Below the pieces are notes generated by a model that was not told where the DNA came from, ran no database searches, and was given only the letters and a program-made list of their open reading frames with translations. A stretch of 44,651 bases of DNA, from contig JADFKM010000009.1 in assembly GCA_022564935.1 (NCBI GenBank), forward strand, positions 1-44,651, in the 5' to 3' direction. Source of the DNA: Candidatus Dadabacteria bacterium (GTDB lineage Bacteria > Desulfobacterota_D > UBA1144 > Nemesobacterales > JADFKM01). The translations under genes were made by a program, and so were the position numbers. The first letter of the stretch is position 1. Each line of letters starts with the position of its first letter. Of the stretch, positions 9,846 through 19,590 are shown piece by piece.

Positions 9846-12800
9846 ATGCCGAAGAGAGATGACCTGCAAAAAATACTCATTATCGGCTCCGGGCCGATTA
9901 TCATAGGACAGGCCTGCGAGTTTGATTATTCGGGCACACAGGCGTGCAAGGCGCTCAAAGAAGAGGGTTATGAGATTGTTCTCGTAAACTCCAACCCGGC
10001 AACGATAATGACCGACCCGGCGTTTTCCAACCGGACTTACATCGAGCCCATCCATCATGACATCGTTGAGAAGATAATCGAGGCTGAGCGTCCCGACGCG
10101 CTGCTTCCCACCGTGGGAGGTCAGACGGCGCTTAACATCGCGGTGAGCCTCGCCGAGTCCGGGGTGCTGGATGCCTACAGCGTAGAGTTGATAGGGGCCA
10201 AGCTCGAAGCGATAAAAAAGGCCGAGGACAGGGAGCTTTTCAAGGAACAGGTGGTCGGCATAGGACTGGAAGTGCCCAGGAGCGGCACGGCAAGCACCCT
10301 TGAGGATGCTTGGAAGGTAGCCGACGGCATTGGGTTCCCCCTTATTATCAGGCCCTCGTTTACCCTGGGCGGCGCAGGGAGCAGCGTGGCGTACAACAGG
10401 GAGGAGTTCGAGGAGTGCGCAAAGTCTGGCCTTGAAACCAGTCCCGTGAACGAGATTTTGATAGAGGAGTCGGTAATCGGTTGGAAGGAGTATGAGCTTG
10501 AAGTGATGCGGGACGGCATGGACAACGTGGTTATCGTATGCTCGATCGAGAACCTTGACCCCATGGGGGTGCATACGGGGGACAGCATAACCGTGGCCCC
10601 CGCCCAGACCCTCACGGATAAGGAATATCAGAACATGCGCGATGCCGCCATAGCAATAATAAGGAAGATAGGCGTGGATACGGGCGGCTCCAACATACAG
10701 TTCGCCCTCGACCCCGAGGACGGGCGCATGATGGTGATCGAGATGAACCCACGTGTCTCGAGGAGCTCGGCGCTTGCCTCGAAGGCCACGGGGTTTCCCA
10801 TCGCTAAGATAGCGGCAAAGCTGGCCGTAGGGTATAACCTCGATGAGATCCCAAACGACATAACACGTTATACTCTGGCTTCGTTCGAGCCGACTATCGA
10901 TTACGTGGTGGTAAAAATCCCACGGTTCGCGTTTGAGAAGTTCCCTCAAACCGACCCTTACCTTACGACTCAGATGAAGTCCGTAGGGGAGGTCATGTCT
11001 ATAGGGAGGACGTTTAAGGAATCTTTCCAAAAGGCGCTGCGCTCCCTGGAGATTGACTCGTATGGACTGGAGCCGCGAACCACCGACCTTAGCGTTATTA
11101 AGCAAAAACTGAGCGTCCCCACCCATGAGAGGATCTACTACGTAGGGGACGCCGTCAGGTGCGGGATGGGCGTGGACGAGATACACAAAATTACGAAGAT
11201 CGATCCGTGGTTTATCAATAACATCCGAGAGATCGTCGAGGCGGAATCGCAGATTATGAACGGCATATCCAACGGCTGCGACCCGTCCGGGGGTGTGGGG
11301 GCTGAGCTTAGCGTGACCGTGCTGCTCGAGGCCAAGAGGATGGGTTTTTCCGATTCCCGTATAGCCGAGCTGTGCGGGATGGATGAGGGCAGCATCGCGC
11401 AGAAAAGAAAGACATCATTAATTACGTCAGTCTATAAAAGGGTGGACACCTGCGCCGCTGAGTTCGAAGCCTACACCCCGTACCTTTATTCGACCTACGA
11501 CTCCGAAGACGAGGCCCCGCCTACCACGAGGAAAAAGATCGTAATTCTAGGCGGTGGGCCCAACAGGATAGGGCAGGGGATAGAGTTTGATTACTGTTGC
11601 GTTCATGCCTCTTTCGCACTTGCCGAAGAGGGGTACGAAACTATAATGGTCAATTGCAACCCTGAGACAGTGAGCACGGACTACGACATTTCCGACAGGC
11701 TGTATTTCGAGCCCCTGACCCTTGAGGACACCCTCTCGATAATAGAGCGGGAAGACCCTGTGGGCGTTATTGTGCACTTCGGCGGCCAGACCCCCCTTAA
11801 GCTCGCCATACCGCTGGAGGAAGCAGGGGTTAAGATCATCGGCACTTCTCCTGAGAGCATTGACCTCGCCGAGGACAGGGAGAGGTTTCACGAGTTGATT
11901 CTTAAGCTGGGGCTGAGACAGGCGCGGGGGGGCATGGCCAGGTGTGAGAGCGAGGCGATCTCGGCGGCTTCCGAGATAGGGTACCCCATAGTGATAAGGC
12001 CGTCCTATGTGCTGGGCGGCAGGGCAATGGAAATCGTGTACACCGAAGCCGCCCTCAAGCACTACATCGAAGAGGCCGTGAAGGTATCCCCTAACCACCC
12101 GGTTCTGATCGACGAGTTCCTTCGGGACGCAAAGGAAGTGGATGTGGATGCCGTATCCGACGGGGAGGCGGTGGTGATTGGAGGCGTGCTGGAGCACATA
12201 GAGGAAGCGGGAGTGCATTCGGGGGACAGCGCAATGGTTCTTCCGCCCTTCTCCCTAGGTGAGGAGACCGTCGAGGAGATCAAACGCCAGACCCGCGAGC
12301 TTGCCCTGGCTTTGGGTGTCGTGGGTCTGGTAAATATCCAATTTGCCGTGAAGGACGGCGAAGTCTACGTGCTGGAGGTAAACCCCAGGGCAAGCCGGAC
12401 CGTACCATTCGTGAGCAAAGCCATCGGTGTTCCCCTTGCCAAGATAGCCGCCAAGGTCATGGTGGGCAAGAGTCTGCGTGAGCTCGGCTTTACGCAGGAA
12501 GTCGTCCCGAAGTACGTGTGTGTGAAGGAGTCTGTGTTCCCGTTTATAAAACTGCCCGGAGTGGACACCATACTCGGGCCGGAGATGAAGTCCACCGGAG
12601 AGGTTATGGGGATAGATTCGGAGCTGTGGAGGGCCTTTGCCAAAGCGCAGTTGGCTTCGGGGGTCGAATTGCCGCTTTCGGGAACGGCTTTCATAAGCCT
12701 CAAGGACGACGACAAGCCCAAGTGCCTTGACATAGCTGTGAAGCTGAAAGAGCTTGGGTTCAACATAATCGCCACACGCGGCACTGCGAAGTACATCAAA

Positions 12801-13091
12801 TCTAATGGGATTAGTTGCAGGACGGTAAACAAGGTCATGGAAGGAAGGCCGCACATCGTCGACCACATCAAAAACGGCGAAGTCCAGATCGTTATAAACA
12901 CCACGCTTGGTGAGAAGGAGATAGCGCAGTCCTACACGATAAGGCGCTCGGCCCTTATGTATAACGTTCCCTACTACACCACTATATCGGGCGCCAGGGC
13001 GGCTGTAGGCGCTATCGAAGTGCTCATTAAGGAGGGGCTTGATGTTAAGCCGCTGCAAGAGTACTACAAAGAGGGTATAATTAATGCTTGA
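9846..13091 (+). CDS. carB: Carbamoyl-phosphate synthase large subunit
   Basis: CarB makes carbamoyl phosphate from bicarbonate, ammonia and two ATP, for arginine and pyrimidine synthesis. At 1081 residues it is full length: first ATP-grasp half (start [17 protein letters not shown], with [15 protein letters not shown]), oligomerisation region (about 400-550), second ATP-grasp half (from about residue 560, [19 protein letters not shown]) and a C-terminal MGS-like allosteric domain (from about 940, with ATRGTAKYI). Both halves keep the [11 protein letters not shown] / [13 protein letters not shown] loops. ATG at 9846 has no obvious ribosome binding site. The glutaminase subunit gene carA is not adjacent, which is unusual. 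greA follows 77 bases later on the same strand, a common order. Confidence 0.96.
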   Translation: MPKRDDLQKILIIGSGPIIIGQACEFDYSGTQACKALKEEGYEIVLVNSNPATIMTDPAFSNRTYIEPIHHDIVEKIIEAERPDALLPTVGGQTALNIAVSLAESGVLDAYSVELIGAKLEAIKKAEDRELFKEQVVGIGLEVPRSGTASTLEDAWKVADGIGFPLIIRPSFTLGGAGSSVAYNREEFEECAKSGLETSPVNEILIEESVIGWKEYELEVMRDGMDNVVIVCSIENLDPMGVHTGDSITVAPAQTLTDKEYQNMRDAAIAIIRKIGVDTGGSNIQFALDPEDGRMMVIEMNPRVSRSSALASKATGFPIAKIAAKLAVGYNLDEIPNDITRYTLASFEPTIDYVVVKIPRFAFEKFPQTDPYLTTQMKSVGEVMSIGRTFKESFQKALRSLEIDSYGLEPRTTDLSVIKQKLSVPTHERIYYVGDAVRCGMGVDEIHKITKIDPWFINNIREIVEAESQIMNGISNGCDPSGGVGAELSVTVLLEAKRMGFSDSRIAELCGMDEGSIAQKRKTSLITSVYKRVDTCAAEFEAYTPYLYSTYDSEDEAPPTTRKKIVILGGGPNRIGQGIEFDYCCVHASFALAEEGYETIMVNCNPETVSTDYDISDRLYFEPLTLEDTLSIIEREDPVGVIVHFGGQTPLKLAIPLEEAGVKIIGTSPESIDLAEDRERFHELILKLGLRQARGGMARCESEAISAASEIGYPIVIRPSYVLGGRAMEIVYTEAALKHYIEEAVKVSPNHPVLIDEFLRDAKEVDVDAVSDGEAVVIGGVLEHIEEAGVHSGDSAMVLPPFSLGEETVEEIKRQTRELALALGVVGLVNIQFAVKDGEVYVLEVNPRASRTVPFVSKAIGVPLAKIAAKVMVGKSLRELGFTQEVVPKYVCVKESVFPFIKLPGVDTILGPEMKSTGEVMGIDSELWRAFAKAQLASGVELPLSGTAFISLKDDDKPKCLDIAVKLKELGFNIIATRGTAKYIKSNGISCRTVNKVMEGRPHIVDHIKNGEVQIVINTTLGEKEIAQSYTIRRSALMYNVPYYTTISGARAAVGAIEVLIKEGLDVKPLQEYYKEGIINA

Positions 13092-13168
13092 TCCTGAATG
13101 TTTAAGTCCCGTATACTTTAAATTCGATGACCTAATAGACAAACCTGTTCGTTTTTTTAGGAGTCATT

Positions 13169-13645
13169 ATGTCCGCAGATAGAGTGCCCATCACCCCGGA
13201 GGGTTATAAGAAGCTCCAGGAAGAGCTAAAGAGGCTTATAACCGTCGAGCGTCCCGATGTTATCGAAATGATTGCGCACGCCAGGTCTCTCGGCGACCTT
13301 TCGGAAAACGCCGAGTATGATACGGCTAAAGAGCGTCAGGGCTTTATTGAGGCCAGGATAAAGGAGCTTGAAAGCAAGCTGGCCAGGGCCGACGTTATCG
13401 ACCCCACAAAACTTACGAACAAAGACAGGGTTGTTTTCGGGGTGCGCGTCACTCTTGAGGATGCCGACTCAGGCGTTACCGTAACCTACCAGCTCGTCGG
13501 CCCGGACGAGTCGGAGCCTGAGAGGGGGATGATATCCATTACTTCTCCCATTGGGAGGGCTCTGGTGGGAAGAGGGCTTGATGATGAGGTGCAGGTCAAT
13601 GCCCCCGGCGGCGTCAGGGAATATATCATAGTCGAGATAGGCTGA
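13169..13645 (+). CDS. greA: Transcription elongation factor GreA
   Basis: GreA enters the secondary channel of RNA polymerase and triggers cleavage of backtracked transcripts. The 158 residues have the N-terminal coiled coil (about 10-75) with the acidic tip LGDLSENAEYD, whose D43 and E46 correspond to the metal-holding residues. An FKBP-like C-terminal domain follows, ending with ISITSPIGRALVGR and the family's conserved final strand. AGGAG at 13160-13164 serves the ATG. It follows carB closely and ends convergently with the ABC permease gene (45 bases apart). Confidence 0.95.
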   Translation: MSADRVPITPEGYKKLQEELKRLITVERPDVIEMIAHARSLGDLSENAEYDTAKERQGFIEARIKELESKLARADVIDPTKLTNKDRVVFGVRVTLEDADSGVTVTYQLVGPDESEPERGMISITSPIGRALVGRGLDDEVQVNAPGGVREYIIVEIG

Positions 13646-13690
13646 GCCGTTCTCAACCTCCTCCCCCTCCGGCATAGACGTTCAGTAGTG

Positions 13691-14473
13691 TTAGACGATT
13701 ACCCTGTTTCTAATCCTGTAAACGGCAAACAGAAAAACTCCACAGGCGAATAGTATAAGCCAGAGTGCGTGCTCAAGCATCTTCCAATGCATCTCTCCCA
13801 TAACCAGCCCGCGCGAAAGCTCAACGGAGTGGAATAGCGGGGTGAACCAGATGAGCTGAGTTACCCAGCCGGGGAGTCTTTCGAGTGGAAAGAATGCACC
13901 CGATAGTAATGACAGCGGTGCTATGACCAGGGTAAAGTAGTAGCTGAAAAAATCCCATGAGTGTGAGAATGATGTGTAGAGAATCGCTGCGGAAGCGAAT
14001 ACAAACCCCGTAAGTAACATCACTAGCGGCACCAGAACGGCCGTCCATGAAGGCACAAGCCCGAACAAGGCCATAATCGATATCATAATGATACTTGCCC
14101 CAAACGCTTTTGTTGTGGCGAATAATATTTCGCCTGTGACCACCTCGTCTATGTTGACTGGGGTGGAGATCATCGCATCGAACGTCTTCTGCACCGTCAT
14201 CCTTGCGTACGCCCCGTATGTGCATTCAAAAGTGGCCGAGTTCATTGCTGAGATGGAAACAAGACCCGGCGCTATGAACTGCACATAGCTCATTCCGTTT
14301 AGGTTTGTAATGAATTGTCCCAAGCCGTAGCCAAATCCGAAGAGGTAAATAAGCGGCTCAACTATGTTTGCCACGAGGCTCGATTTGTAGAACTTCGACC
14401 ATACCACAAGGTTCCTGTACCACACCCATTGGAATCTGTAGCTTATCTTTGGTAGAATAGCCGCTGCTTTCAT
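13691..14473 (-). CDS. ABC-2 type transporter permease (NodJ-like)
   Basis: The 260-residue integral membrane protein has about six hydrophobic segments and the ABC-2 permease layout of the NodJ/DrrB group: an N-terminal amphipathic part, EPLIYLFGFGYGLG, then GMSYVQFIAPGL in the first loop, and LLSGAFFPLERLPGW before the last segments. Such permeases pair with an ATP-binding subunit to export lipids, drugs or polysaccharides. No ATPase gene lies next to it on either side, so the partner must be elsewhere or was lost. It is convergent with greA and divergent from the alanine symporter. Substrate unknown. Confidence 0.85.
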   Translation of the reverse strand: MKAAAILPKISYRFQWVWYRNLVVWSKFYKSSLVANIVEPLIYLFGFGYGLGQFITNLNGMSYVQFIAPGLVSISAMNSATFECTYGAYARMTVQKTFDAMISTPVNIDEVVTGEILFATTKAFGASIIMISIMALFGLVPSWTAVLVPLVMLLTGFVFASAAILYTSFSHSWDFFSYYFTLVIAPLSLLSGAFFPLERLPGWVTQLIWFTPLFHSVELSRGLVMGEMHWKMLEHALWLILFACGVFLFAVYRIRNRVIV

Positions 14474-14659
14474 AATTTTGTTTTTCCCGCCTGAGTGGCT
14501 TAACTTGAGAGCAAATCGATTTTAACGAGCTGGGAAATTATAGACTAATTTTTTTTCATGTTCCAGTGAAGTTGTGTGCATATAGATTACACATAGGCGT
14601 GCAGGAGCCTGTACCTAGAAATGATTCCTTGATTTAACTGCCGTTGCGAGGCCTCGTTA

Positions 14660-16015
14660 GTGGAAAAGACGATAATAGAAATACTCTCTTCGGTGAGCGG
14701 ATATGTTTGGGGAGCCCCTTTGATTGTGCTCCTTTTGGGCACGGGGTTTTATCTGACGGTGGCTCTGCGCGCAATTCAGTTCCGCGCCCTGTGGCCCGCA
14801 CTTCGCCTGGCCTTCACAAGGCACAAGGAAGAAGAGGGCTCCCAGGGCGACATCACCCACTTCCAGGCGCTCATGACGTCTCTTTCGGCCACGGTAGGGG
14901 TGGGAAACATCGCGGGGGTCGCCACGGCCGTGGCCGCCGGAGGGCCGGGGGCGCTGTTCTGGATGTGGATCACGGCTCTGGTGGGAATGGCCACGAAGTA
15001 TGCCGAAGCCGTGCTGGCGGTGAAGTACAGGGAGGTCGATAAGCTCGGCATGATGAGCGGCGGGCCTATGTACTACATCAGCAAGGGATTGGGGTGGAAG
15101 TGGCTGGGCGTAATGTTCGCAGTGTTTGCTGCAATAGCCGCGTTCGGCATCGGCAATATGGTTCAGTCAAACTCCGTCGCCGAGGCGCTCGATACCGCAT
15201 TCGGGATTTCTCCCTGGATATCGGGGGTGTTAATGTGTGTGGGCACCGGGCTGGTGATAATCGGCGGGATTAGGTCTATCGCCAGGGTTACGAGCGCCAT
15301 AGTTCCGTTTATGATCGTGTTCTACCTTATCGGCGGGTTCATATCCCTTGTGGTGTATTGGGAGAACGTTCCGGGCGCATTTTCGCTCATTTTCTACCAC
15401 GCTTTCAACCCAACGGCGGCGGCGGGAGGTTTCCTCGGGGCCACGGTTCAGCATACCATAAAAATGGGCGTTTCGAGGGGGGTGTTCTCCAACGAATCGG
15501 GGCTTGGCAGCTCTCCAATAGCGGCCGCGGCCGCCAGGACGCGCAACCCCGTGCGCCAGGCGCTTGTTTCCATGACGCAGACCTTTATAGACACCATAAT
15601 AGTGTGCACGTTCACTGGAGTTGTGATTATAGCGAGCGGTTTTTGGACGAGCGGGGAGACTGGCGCCGATTTATCGACTATGGCTTTTGAGGGGGGCATT
15701 CCCGGCGCCTTGGGAGGGGATATGGTGGCCGTCAGCCTGGCCTTTTTCGCATACTCCACCATTCTGGGGTGGAGCTATTACGGCGAGAAGGCTGTTGAGT
15801 ACGTGCTCAGGGAGAGGGCCGTGATGCCTTACCGGCTCCTTTTTACGGTTGTCGTGTTGATTGGGGCATTGATTGAGCTTGACACCGTTTGGCTGTTCGC
15901 GGACATTATGAACGGGCTTATGGCTTTCCCTAACTTGATTGGGCTGATCGGTCTCTCGAAGGTCGTTGTTAGCGAGACGAACCGGTATTTGAAGCTTGAG
16001 ATCTCGGGCGGGTAG
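14660..16015 (+). CDS. Sodium:alanine (amino acid) symporter, AGCS family
   Basis: This inner-membrane carrier takes up alanine or glycine with Na+. The 451 residues give about ten hydrophobic helices. Family signatures are [18 protein letters not shown] near residue 75-90, [10 protein letters not shown], the [13 protein letters not shown] loop and [16 protein letters not shown] with the following [11 protein letters not shown]. The start is GTG at 14660; a GCGAGG about 9 bases upstream may serve it. The gene ends convergently with glutamate dehydrogenase, which fits local use of amino acids as nitrogen or carbon source. The exact substrate is inferred from the family only. Confidence 0.92.
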   Translation: MEKTIIEILSSVSGYVWGAPLIVLLLGTGFYLTVALRAIQFRALWPALRLAFTRHKEEEGSQGDITHFQALMTSLSATVGVGNIAGVATAVAAGGPGALFWMWITALVGMATKYAEAVLAVKYREVDKLGMMSGGPMYYISKGLGWKWLGVMFAVFAAIAAFGIGNMVQSNSVAEALDTAFGISPWISGVLMCVGTGLVIIGGIRSIARVTSAIVPFMIVFYLIGGFISLVVYWENVPGAFSLIFYHAFNPTAAAGGFLGATVQHTIKMGVSRGVFSNESGLGSSPIAAAAARTRNPVRQALVSMTQTFIDTIIVCTFTGVVIIASGFWTSGETGADLSTMAFEGGIPGALGGDMVAVSLAFFAYSTILGWSYYGEKAVEYVLRERAVMPYRLLFTVVVLIGALIELDTVWLFADIMNGLMAFPNLIGLIGLSKVVVSETNRYLKLEISGG

Positions 16016-16090
16016 CCGAAGTTAAACTAAAGGCACGGCCACGTTCTCTTTGATTCGTCTACAGTACCGCTAACTCTACTGATGCCCGCC

Positions 16091-17377
16091 TCATCTGTTT
16101 ATATAGTAGTCCTTAGTGCCCTTTGCGCTCACTGCGTCTTCAAGCCTGCTAAGGGCGTGGACGTAAGCTGCCGTTCTGTAGGGGATTTTGTTTTCCTCGG
16201 CGATGGAGAAGACCTTTTCAGCTTCGGTTACCATGTAGTTTTTGAGTGATGAGCTGACCTTCTCGAGCGTCCAGTAATAGCCCTTGCGGTTCTGTACCCA
16301 CTCGAAGTAGCTCACCGTTACCCCCCCGGCGTTGACCAGGATGTCGGGCAGTACGGCGATACCCCTGTCTTCGAGTATATCGTCGGCCTCCGGGGTGGTG
16401 GGGCCGTTTGCCACTTCGAAGATTATACCGGCTTTGATCTTGTCTGCGTTAACGCCTGTGATCTGATTTTCAATGGCCGATGGCGCCAGTATGTCCACGT
16501 TCAGCTCAAGCAGCTCTTCGTTCGTGAGGGTTTCATGGTCTACGATGTTGCATACCGTTCCAACGCAGTAAACGGCCTTGAGCTCCTTAGTGGATTCCTT
16601 GTAGTATTTCACGCTCGGTATATCGAGGCCCCCTTCGTTGTATATGGCTCCTTTGGAGTCGCTCACCGCAACGACTTTGTATTCGGCGTTGAACAGCAGC
16701 TCGGCGAGTATGGAGCCTGCGTTGCCGAAGCCCTGAACGGCCACTGTGGTTGATGCGGGCTCCCGACCCTGTTTTTGCATCATCGTTTGTATTACGTGGA
16801 AGGCGCCCATTGCTGTGGCGGATTCCCTTCCCACGCTGCCGCCCATCGACAGCGGTTTGCCCGTGATGACCGCCGGGGTTATCTGTCTCTTGATAATGCT
16901 GTACTGGTCCATCATCCAGCCCATAATCATCTGGTTCGTGTATATGTCGGGGGCCGGAATGTCGACGTCGGGCCCGATGAAATCCGCTATGGCGTCGATG
17001 TACCCGCGGCTGAGCCTCTCCAGCTCAAACCTTGAGAGGGATTTGGGGTCTACCGTTATGCCCCCCTTGCCGCCCCCGAACGGCAGGTTCAACACGGCGC
17101 ATTTAAACGTCATCCAGAACGCCAGCGATACCACTTCATCCTCCGCTACGCTCAGATGGTACCTTATGCCGCCCTTCGTGGGGCCGCGTGTGTCGTCGTA
17201 TCTGACCCTGTAGCCGGTGAATATTTTCAGGTCGCCGCTGTCCATCCGCACGGGAATGGACACTTTAAGAGTGGACTTCGGCTGACTCAGACGCACGAGG
17301 GTGTCGTCTGAGATTTTGGTGTATTTGAGAGCTTCTTGTAGCCTCTTGCTTGCATTTTCGAACAGTGTTTCAGCCAT
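16091..17377 (-). CDS. gdhA: Glutamate dehydrogenase (Glu/Leu/Phe/Val dehydrogenase family)
   Basis: This enzyme interconverts glutamate with 2-oxoglutarate and ammonia. The 428 residues match the hexameric family of archaea and many bacteria. Visible: substrate-binding TRGPTKGGIRYH, PFGGGKGGITVDP with the catalytic lysine, PAPDIYTNQMIMGWMMD, and the Rossmann motif VAVQGFGNAGS followed by VVAVSDSKGAIYN. The SDSKG after the second strand is the archaeal-type wording; cofactor preference (NAD or NADP) is not certain. LPDILVNAGGVTVSYFEW near the end is typical. A strong AAGGAGG on the minus strand (17394-17388) precedes ATG 17377 and overlaps a hairpin described separately. Confidence 0.94.
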   Translation of the reverse strand: MAETLFENASKRLQEALKYTKISDDTLVRLSQPKSTLKVSIPVRMDSGDLKIFTGYRVRYDDTRGPTKGGIRYHLSVAEDEVVSLAFWMTFKCAVLNLPFGGGKGGITVDPKSLSRFELERLSRGYIDAIADFIGPDVDIPAPDIYTNQMIMGWMMDQYSIIKRQITPAVITGKPLSMGGSVGRESATAMGAFHVIQTMMQKQGREPASTTVAVQGFGNAGSILAELLFNAEYKVVAVSDSKGAIYNEGGLDIPSVKYYKESTKELKAVYCVGTVCNIVDHETLTNEELLELNVDILAPSAIENQITGVNADKIKAGIIFEVANGPTTPEADDILEDRGIAVLPDILVNAGGVTVSYFEWVQNRKGYYWTLEKVSSSLKNYMVTEAEKVFSIAEENKIPYRTAAYVHALSRLEDAVSAKGTKDYYINR

Positions 17378-17391
17378 TGTTTTTGCTCCTC

Positions 17392-17409
17392 CTTGACTTA
17401 GCAGTCAAG
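17392..17409 (-). promoter_or_regulatory. Inverted repeat overlapping the gdhA ribosome binding site
   Basis: CTTGACT (17392-17398) and AGTCAAG (17403-17409) are perfect 7-bp arms with a 4-base loop. On the gdhA transcript this folds as a hairpin whose 3' arm includes the AAGG of the AAGGAGG ribosome binding site. It could block translation, or on DNA serve as an operator. A related repeat lies at 17467-17484. Confidence 0.5.
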
Positions 17410-17466
17410 ACCTGGACTAGCCGACGAAGTTTTCCATTCTCATACATCTACCTTTGAGTCGTAAGA

Positions 17467-17484
17467 ATCTTGACTATTCAAGAT
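17467..17484 (-). promoter_or_regulatory. Second, related inverted repeat upstream of gdhA
   Basis: ATCTTGA (17467-17473) and TCAAGAT (17478-17484) are perfect 7-bp arms with a 4-base spacer. The core CTTGACT is shared with the repeat 75 bases nearer gdhA. Two copies of a similar palindrome ahead of a nitrogen gene look like binding sites of one regulator; this is inference. Confidence 0.4.
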
Positions 17485-17890
17485 CACGATCTTTATTTTA
17501 CCTTAGAGAGCGGTTTACAATATCTAGAGATTCGCTTCACAGGGTTTCCCCGCTTTTGCATCATAAAACTGTTTTTTTCACCAATAAGGCCAAGTAAGGG
17601 TCTTAACCCTTGTAGCGGCTTTTCTCATGCTCTAACTAAACCGGCAATTATAAAATTTACCTTGTCTTTCCGTATACATAGTTGGACGCTCCCCCCGGCC
17701 CGGTGTTTCAAGTATAAACGCCGGGCAATAAGAAAGTGAACTGATTAGTTAATTTAGAGCCTTTGGTGGTATCTTTTGATTTGTCGCCCTGGATGAGCGG
17801 GCCGTCGTAATTATGTGTATATAGTGTTTTGTTCCTTCTGTTTGTTAGCTGAAATAACAGTGCAGGAAAGTAGTGTTTGAATATATTAAT
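17485..17890. other. AT-rich non-coding stretch between gdhA leader and structured element
   Basis: No convincing gene is present. A plus-strand frame of 89 codons at 17470-17739 has atypical composition, no ribosome binding site and no recognisable motif, so I leave it out. No tRNA-like fold or repeat array was seen. Confidence 0.5.
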
Positions 17891-17960
17891 AATACCTGAA
17901 TTCCGTTAGAGGGGTAAAACACCTGTTAAAATACCCTTTCGGGTTTTGGGATCAGGTATT
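17891..17960 (+). ncRNA. Candidate structured RNA element, function unknown
   Basis: A perfect 9-bp closing stem, AATACCTGA (17891-17899) with TCAGGTATT (17952-17960), encloses 52 bases. Inside, TACCC (17932-17936) can pair with GGGTA (17912-17916), or its ACCC can pair with the adjacent GGGT (17941-17944) across a TTTC loop; the two options exclude each other. AAAGGAGG (17963-17970) follows directly, but no open frame with a start codon at proper spacing exists behind it. A strong hairpin with U-rich flank follows at 17992-18032. Layout suggests a plus-strand structured RNA or an orphaned riboswitch-like leader. I do not recognise a known class. Confidence 0.35.
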
Positions 17961-17991
17961 TGAAAGGAGGCTTACTTTATATATTTAATGA

Positions 17992-18032
17992 GCTGATGGA
18001 GTGGAGAAAAGAAGCATCTCCCCTCCATCGGC
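17992..18032. terminator. Strong hairpin between gdhA leader region and the 18054 gene
   Basis: GC.GATGGAG (17992-18001) pairs with CTCCATC.GC (18023-18032), and GGAGA (18003-18007) with TCTCC (18017-18021), with one mismatch and a 9-base loop. It lies 22 bases past the stop of the minus-strand gene at 18054. On the plus strand it is followed by CCTTTTAGTCTATTCTATTT, which is U-rich, so it may work for plus transcripts too. Confidence 0.6.
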
Positions 18033-18053
18033 AATCCTTTTAGTCTATTCTAT

Positions 18054-18470
18054 TTAATCTACTGTGATGGTCCAGGCCCTCTGGCTTCCGCCAACTTTAC
18101 CCTTTAACTCAAAATTTTTCCTGTCCCCAGTTCTTTTCTCCATTTTAGTAATTGCTTCCTCTGAGCCTTGAACGGCGTAGACATAACCTTCCTGCTCTCT
18201 CTCCACTAGAAGTACGTGTGCATGAGGGCCAAGGTGATCACATGGGCCGGCCGAAACGATTGTTTGAACCTCTCCTCCCTTGCCGGGAAGAAGGCAATAT
18301 AGGGTTCCCTTTAGCGTGACGTCATCCTTATGCACGCCCTCCATCATTTTGCCATCGTCTTTGGCGCCTTTTTCGTGGTGGTCTGCGAAAGACACATAGG
18401 CAAATGTGAGGGCCAAAGCAAAAACCACAGCCAATGATAATGTCAAAGCCGCTAATGAAAATCTTCGCAT
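18054..18470 (-). CDS. Small exported protein of unknown function
   Basis: The 138-residue protein starts MRRFSLAALTLSLAVV and has one N-terminal hydrophobic segment (about 5-29) that looks like a signal peptide with an AxA-like region before FADHHEK. The mature part is charged, then has a compact domain with two Cys (LYCLL and AGPCDHL), His-rich loops (GPHAHVLL) and a C-terminal strand ending AWTITVD. The VTLKG...ELKGKV pattern suggests a small beta-barrel or OB-like fold; this is inference. On the minus strand AAGGAGA lies about 10 bases before the ATG. The gene stands alone, flanked by a hairpin and an AT-rich gap. No family recognised. Confidence 0.75.
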   Translation of the reverse strand: MRRFSLAALTLSLAVVFALALTFAYVSFADHHEKGAKDDGKMMEGVHKDDVTLKGTLYCLLPGKGGEVQTIVSAGPCDHLGPHAHVLLVEREQEGYVYAVQGSEEAITKMEKRTGDRKNFELKGKVGGSQRAWTITVD

Positions 18471-18808
18471 TGTACATATTCTCCTTAGTTCGTTTTTACT
18501 GTATCTTAGTTTAATTTATTCTTTAAGTCAAGTAAATATTTAAGGCAGAAAACATTCAGCACGCTGTTTGTTAACGCTGTTGACCTTCCCCCAAAGTTGA
18601 TTCCACAGTAAATGAGAATTCACGCTCCATTGTGAGCCTCACCCAAAAGCTGTACCACAAAAATTAGAGATTTCCGGCTTATTTAAATATTTTTTCACAA
18701 AGCTCATTCTAAAAGCAATCGATTGATTATTACGGAACCCAAAGGATTGCCTGAGGATTTCTCCTAACGCTGAGTGAGTCATATAACAGCTAAAATATAT
18801 TTTGAATA
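18471..18808. other. AT-rich intergenic region
   Basis: About 340 bases between the end of the glycosyltransferase gene and the start of the small exported protein gene, both on the minus strand. It must hold the promoter of the latter. Runs such as ATTTAAATATTTTTT occur. I see no open frame, tRNA or clear terminator. Confidence 0.5.
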
Positions 18809-19510
18809 CTAATATCGGGAATACTTAAATATTGTCCACAGTATCTTGTAGCCCGCTTTCATGGTGCCGCCGAGAGTGCCGGTGATTTTCGAGGTGCCTA
18901 TTCTCTTCCTGTAGCTCACGGGAACCTCGGCGCACTTAAACCCCATCTTTGCCGCTTTGACCTGCATTTCCACCGTCCAGCCGAAGGTCTTGTCCTCCAT
19001 GCCGAGCTCTAGCAGCCTCGCGAACTTTATTGCCCTGAACGGGCCGAGGTCTGTGAACCTGACGCCGTATAGCATCTTTATGAGAAAGGTGGCAAGGGCA
19101 TTTCCAAACAGCGCCTGTGGCAGCAGGGCCCCCTTCTCGCGTTTCCCGGCAGTTCGTGATCCGATGACCATGTCACAGCCGTCTTCAACGATGGGTTTTA
19201 TGAGCACGGGCATTTCATCGGGGAAATCGGAGTAATCGCCGTCCAAAAAGACGACTATATCGGGGATGTCATGCTGGGGTTTCGACCCGGCGTACTCTAT
19301 CCCCTTCAGGCATGCGTAGCCGTAGCCCCTTCGGCTCTCTGAGATTACAGTCGCACCGCATCGCCTTGCCACATCGGGGGTGCTGTCAGTGCTGCCATTA
19401 TCCAGCACAACGGTTTCGCTTACAAGGCCGTGGGGAATGTCTGCGAGCACCTTTGATATGGAGTCTTCTTCGTTAAAGACGGGAATGATGACGAGTATAT
19501 TAGGGGTCAT
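18809..19510 (-). CDS. Family 2 glycosyltransferase (dolichyl-phosphate mannosyltransferase-like)
   Basis: The 233-residue GT-A enzyme would transfer a sugar from a nucleotide sugar to a polyprenyl phosphate or similar acceptor on the cytoplasmic face of the membrane. It starts with ILVIIPVFNEEDSI, then VVLDNGSTDST, the metal-binding DGDYSDFP in place of the classic DxD, GSRTAGKREKG and a GW-containing EMQVKAAK stretch, ending with a polybasic RKRIGTSKITG loop and a weak C-terminal hydrophobic segment. This is the DPM1/GT2 layout without the two extra membrane helices of GtrB types. It lies 80 bases downstream of the flavoprotein fusion on the same strand and may share its transcript. Confidence 0.88.
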   Translation of the reverse strand: MTPNILVIIPVFNEEDSISKVLADIPHGLVSETVVLDNGSTDSTPDVARRCGATVISESRRGYGYACLKGIEYAGSKPQHDIPDIVVFLDGDYSDFPDEMPVLIKPIVEDGCDMVIGSRTAGKREKGALLPQALFGNALATFLIKMLYGVRFTDLGPFRAIKFARLLELGMEDKTFGWTVEMQVKAAKMGFKCAEVPVSYRKRIGTSKITGTLGGTMKAGYKILWTIFKYSRY

Positions 19511-19590
19511 TTATATATTCGCTTTGTTCTTCAGCAAAGTTTTGAAGGCACGGAATGCCTCTCAAAAAATTACCACCTCTATATTTAGGG

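Noticed and set aside
17470-17739. 89-codon plus-strand open frame
   Set aside because: No ribosome binding site, no recognisable motif, odd composition, and it overlaps the gdhA upstream repeats.
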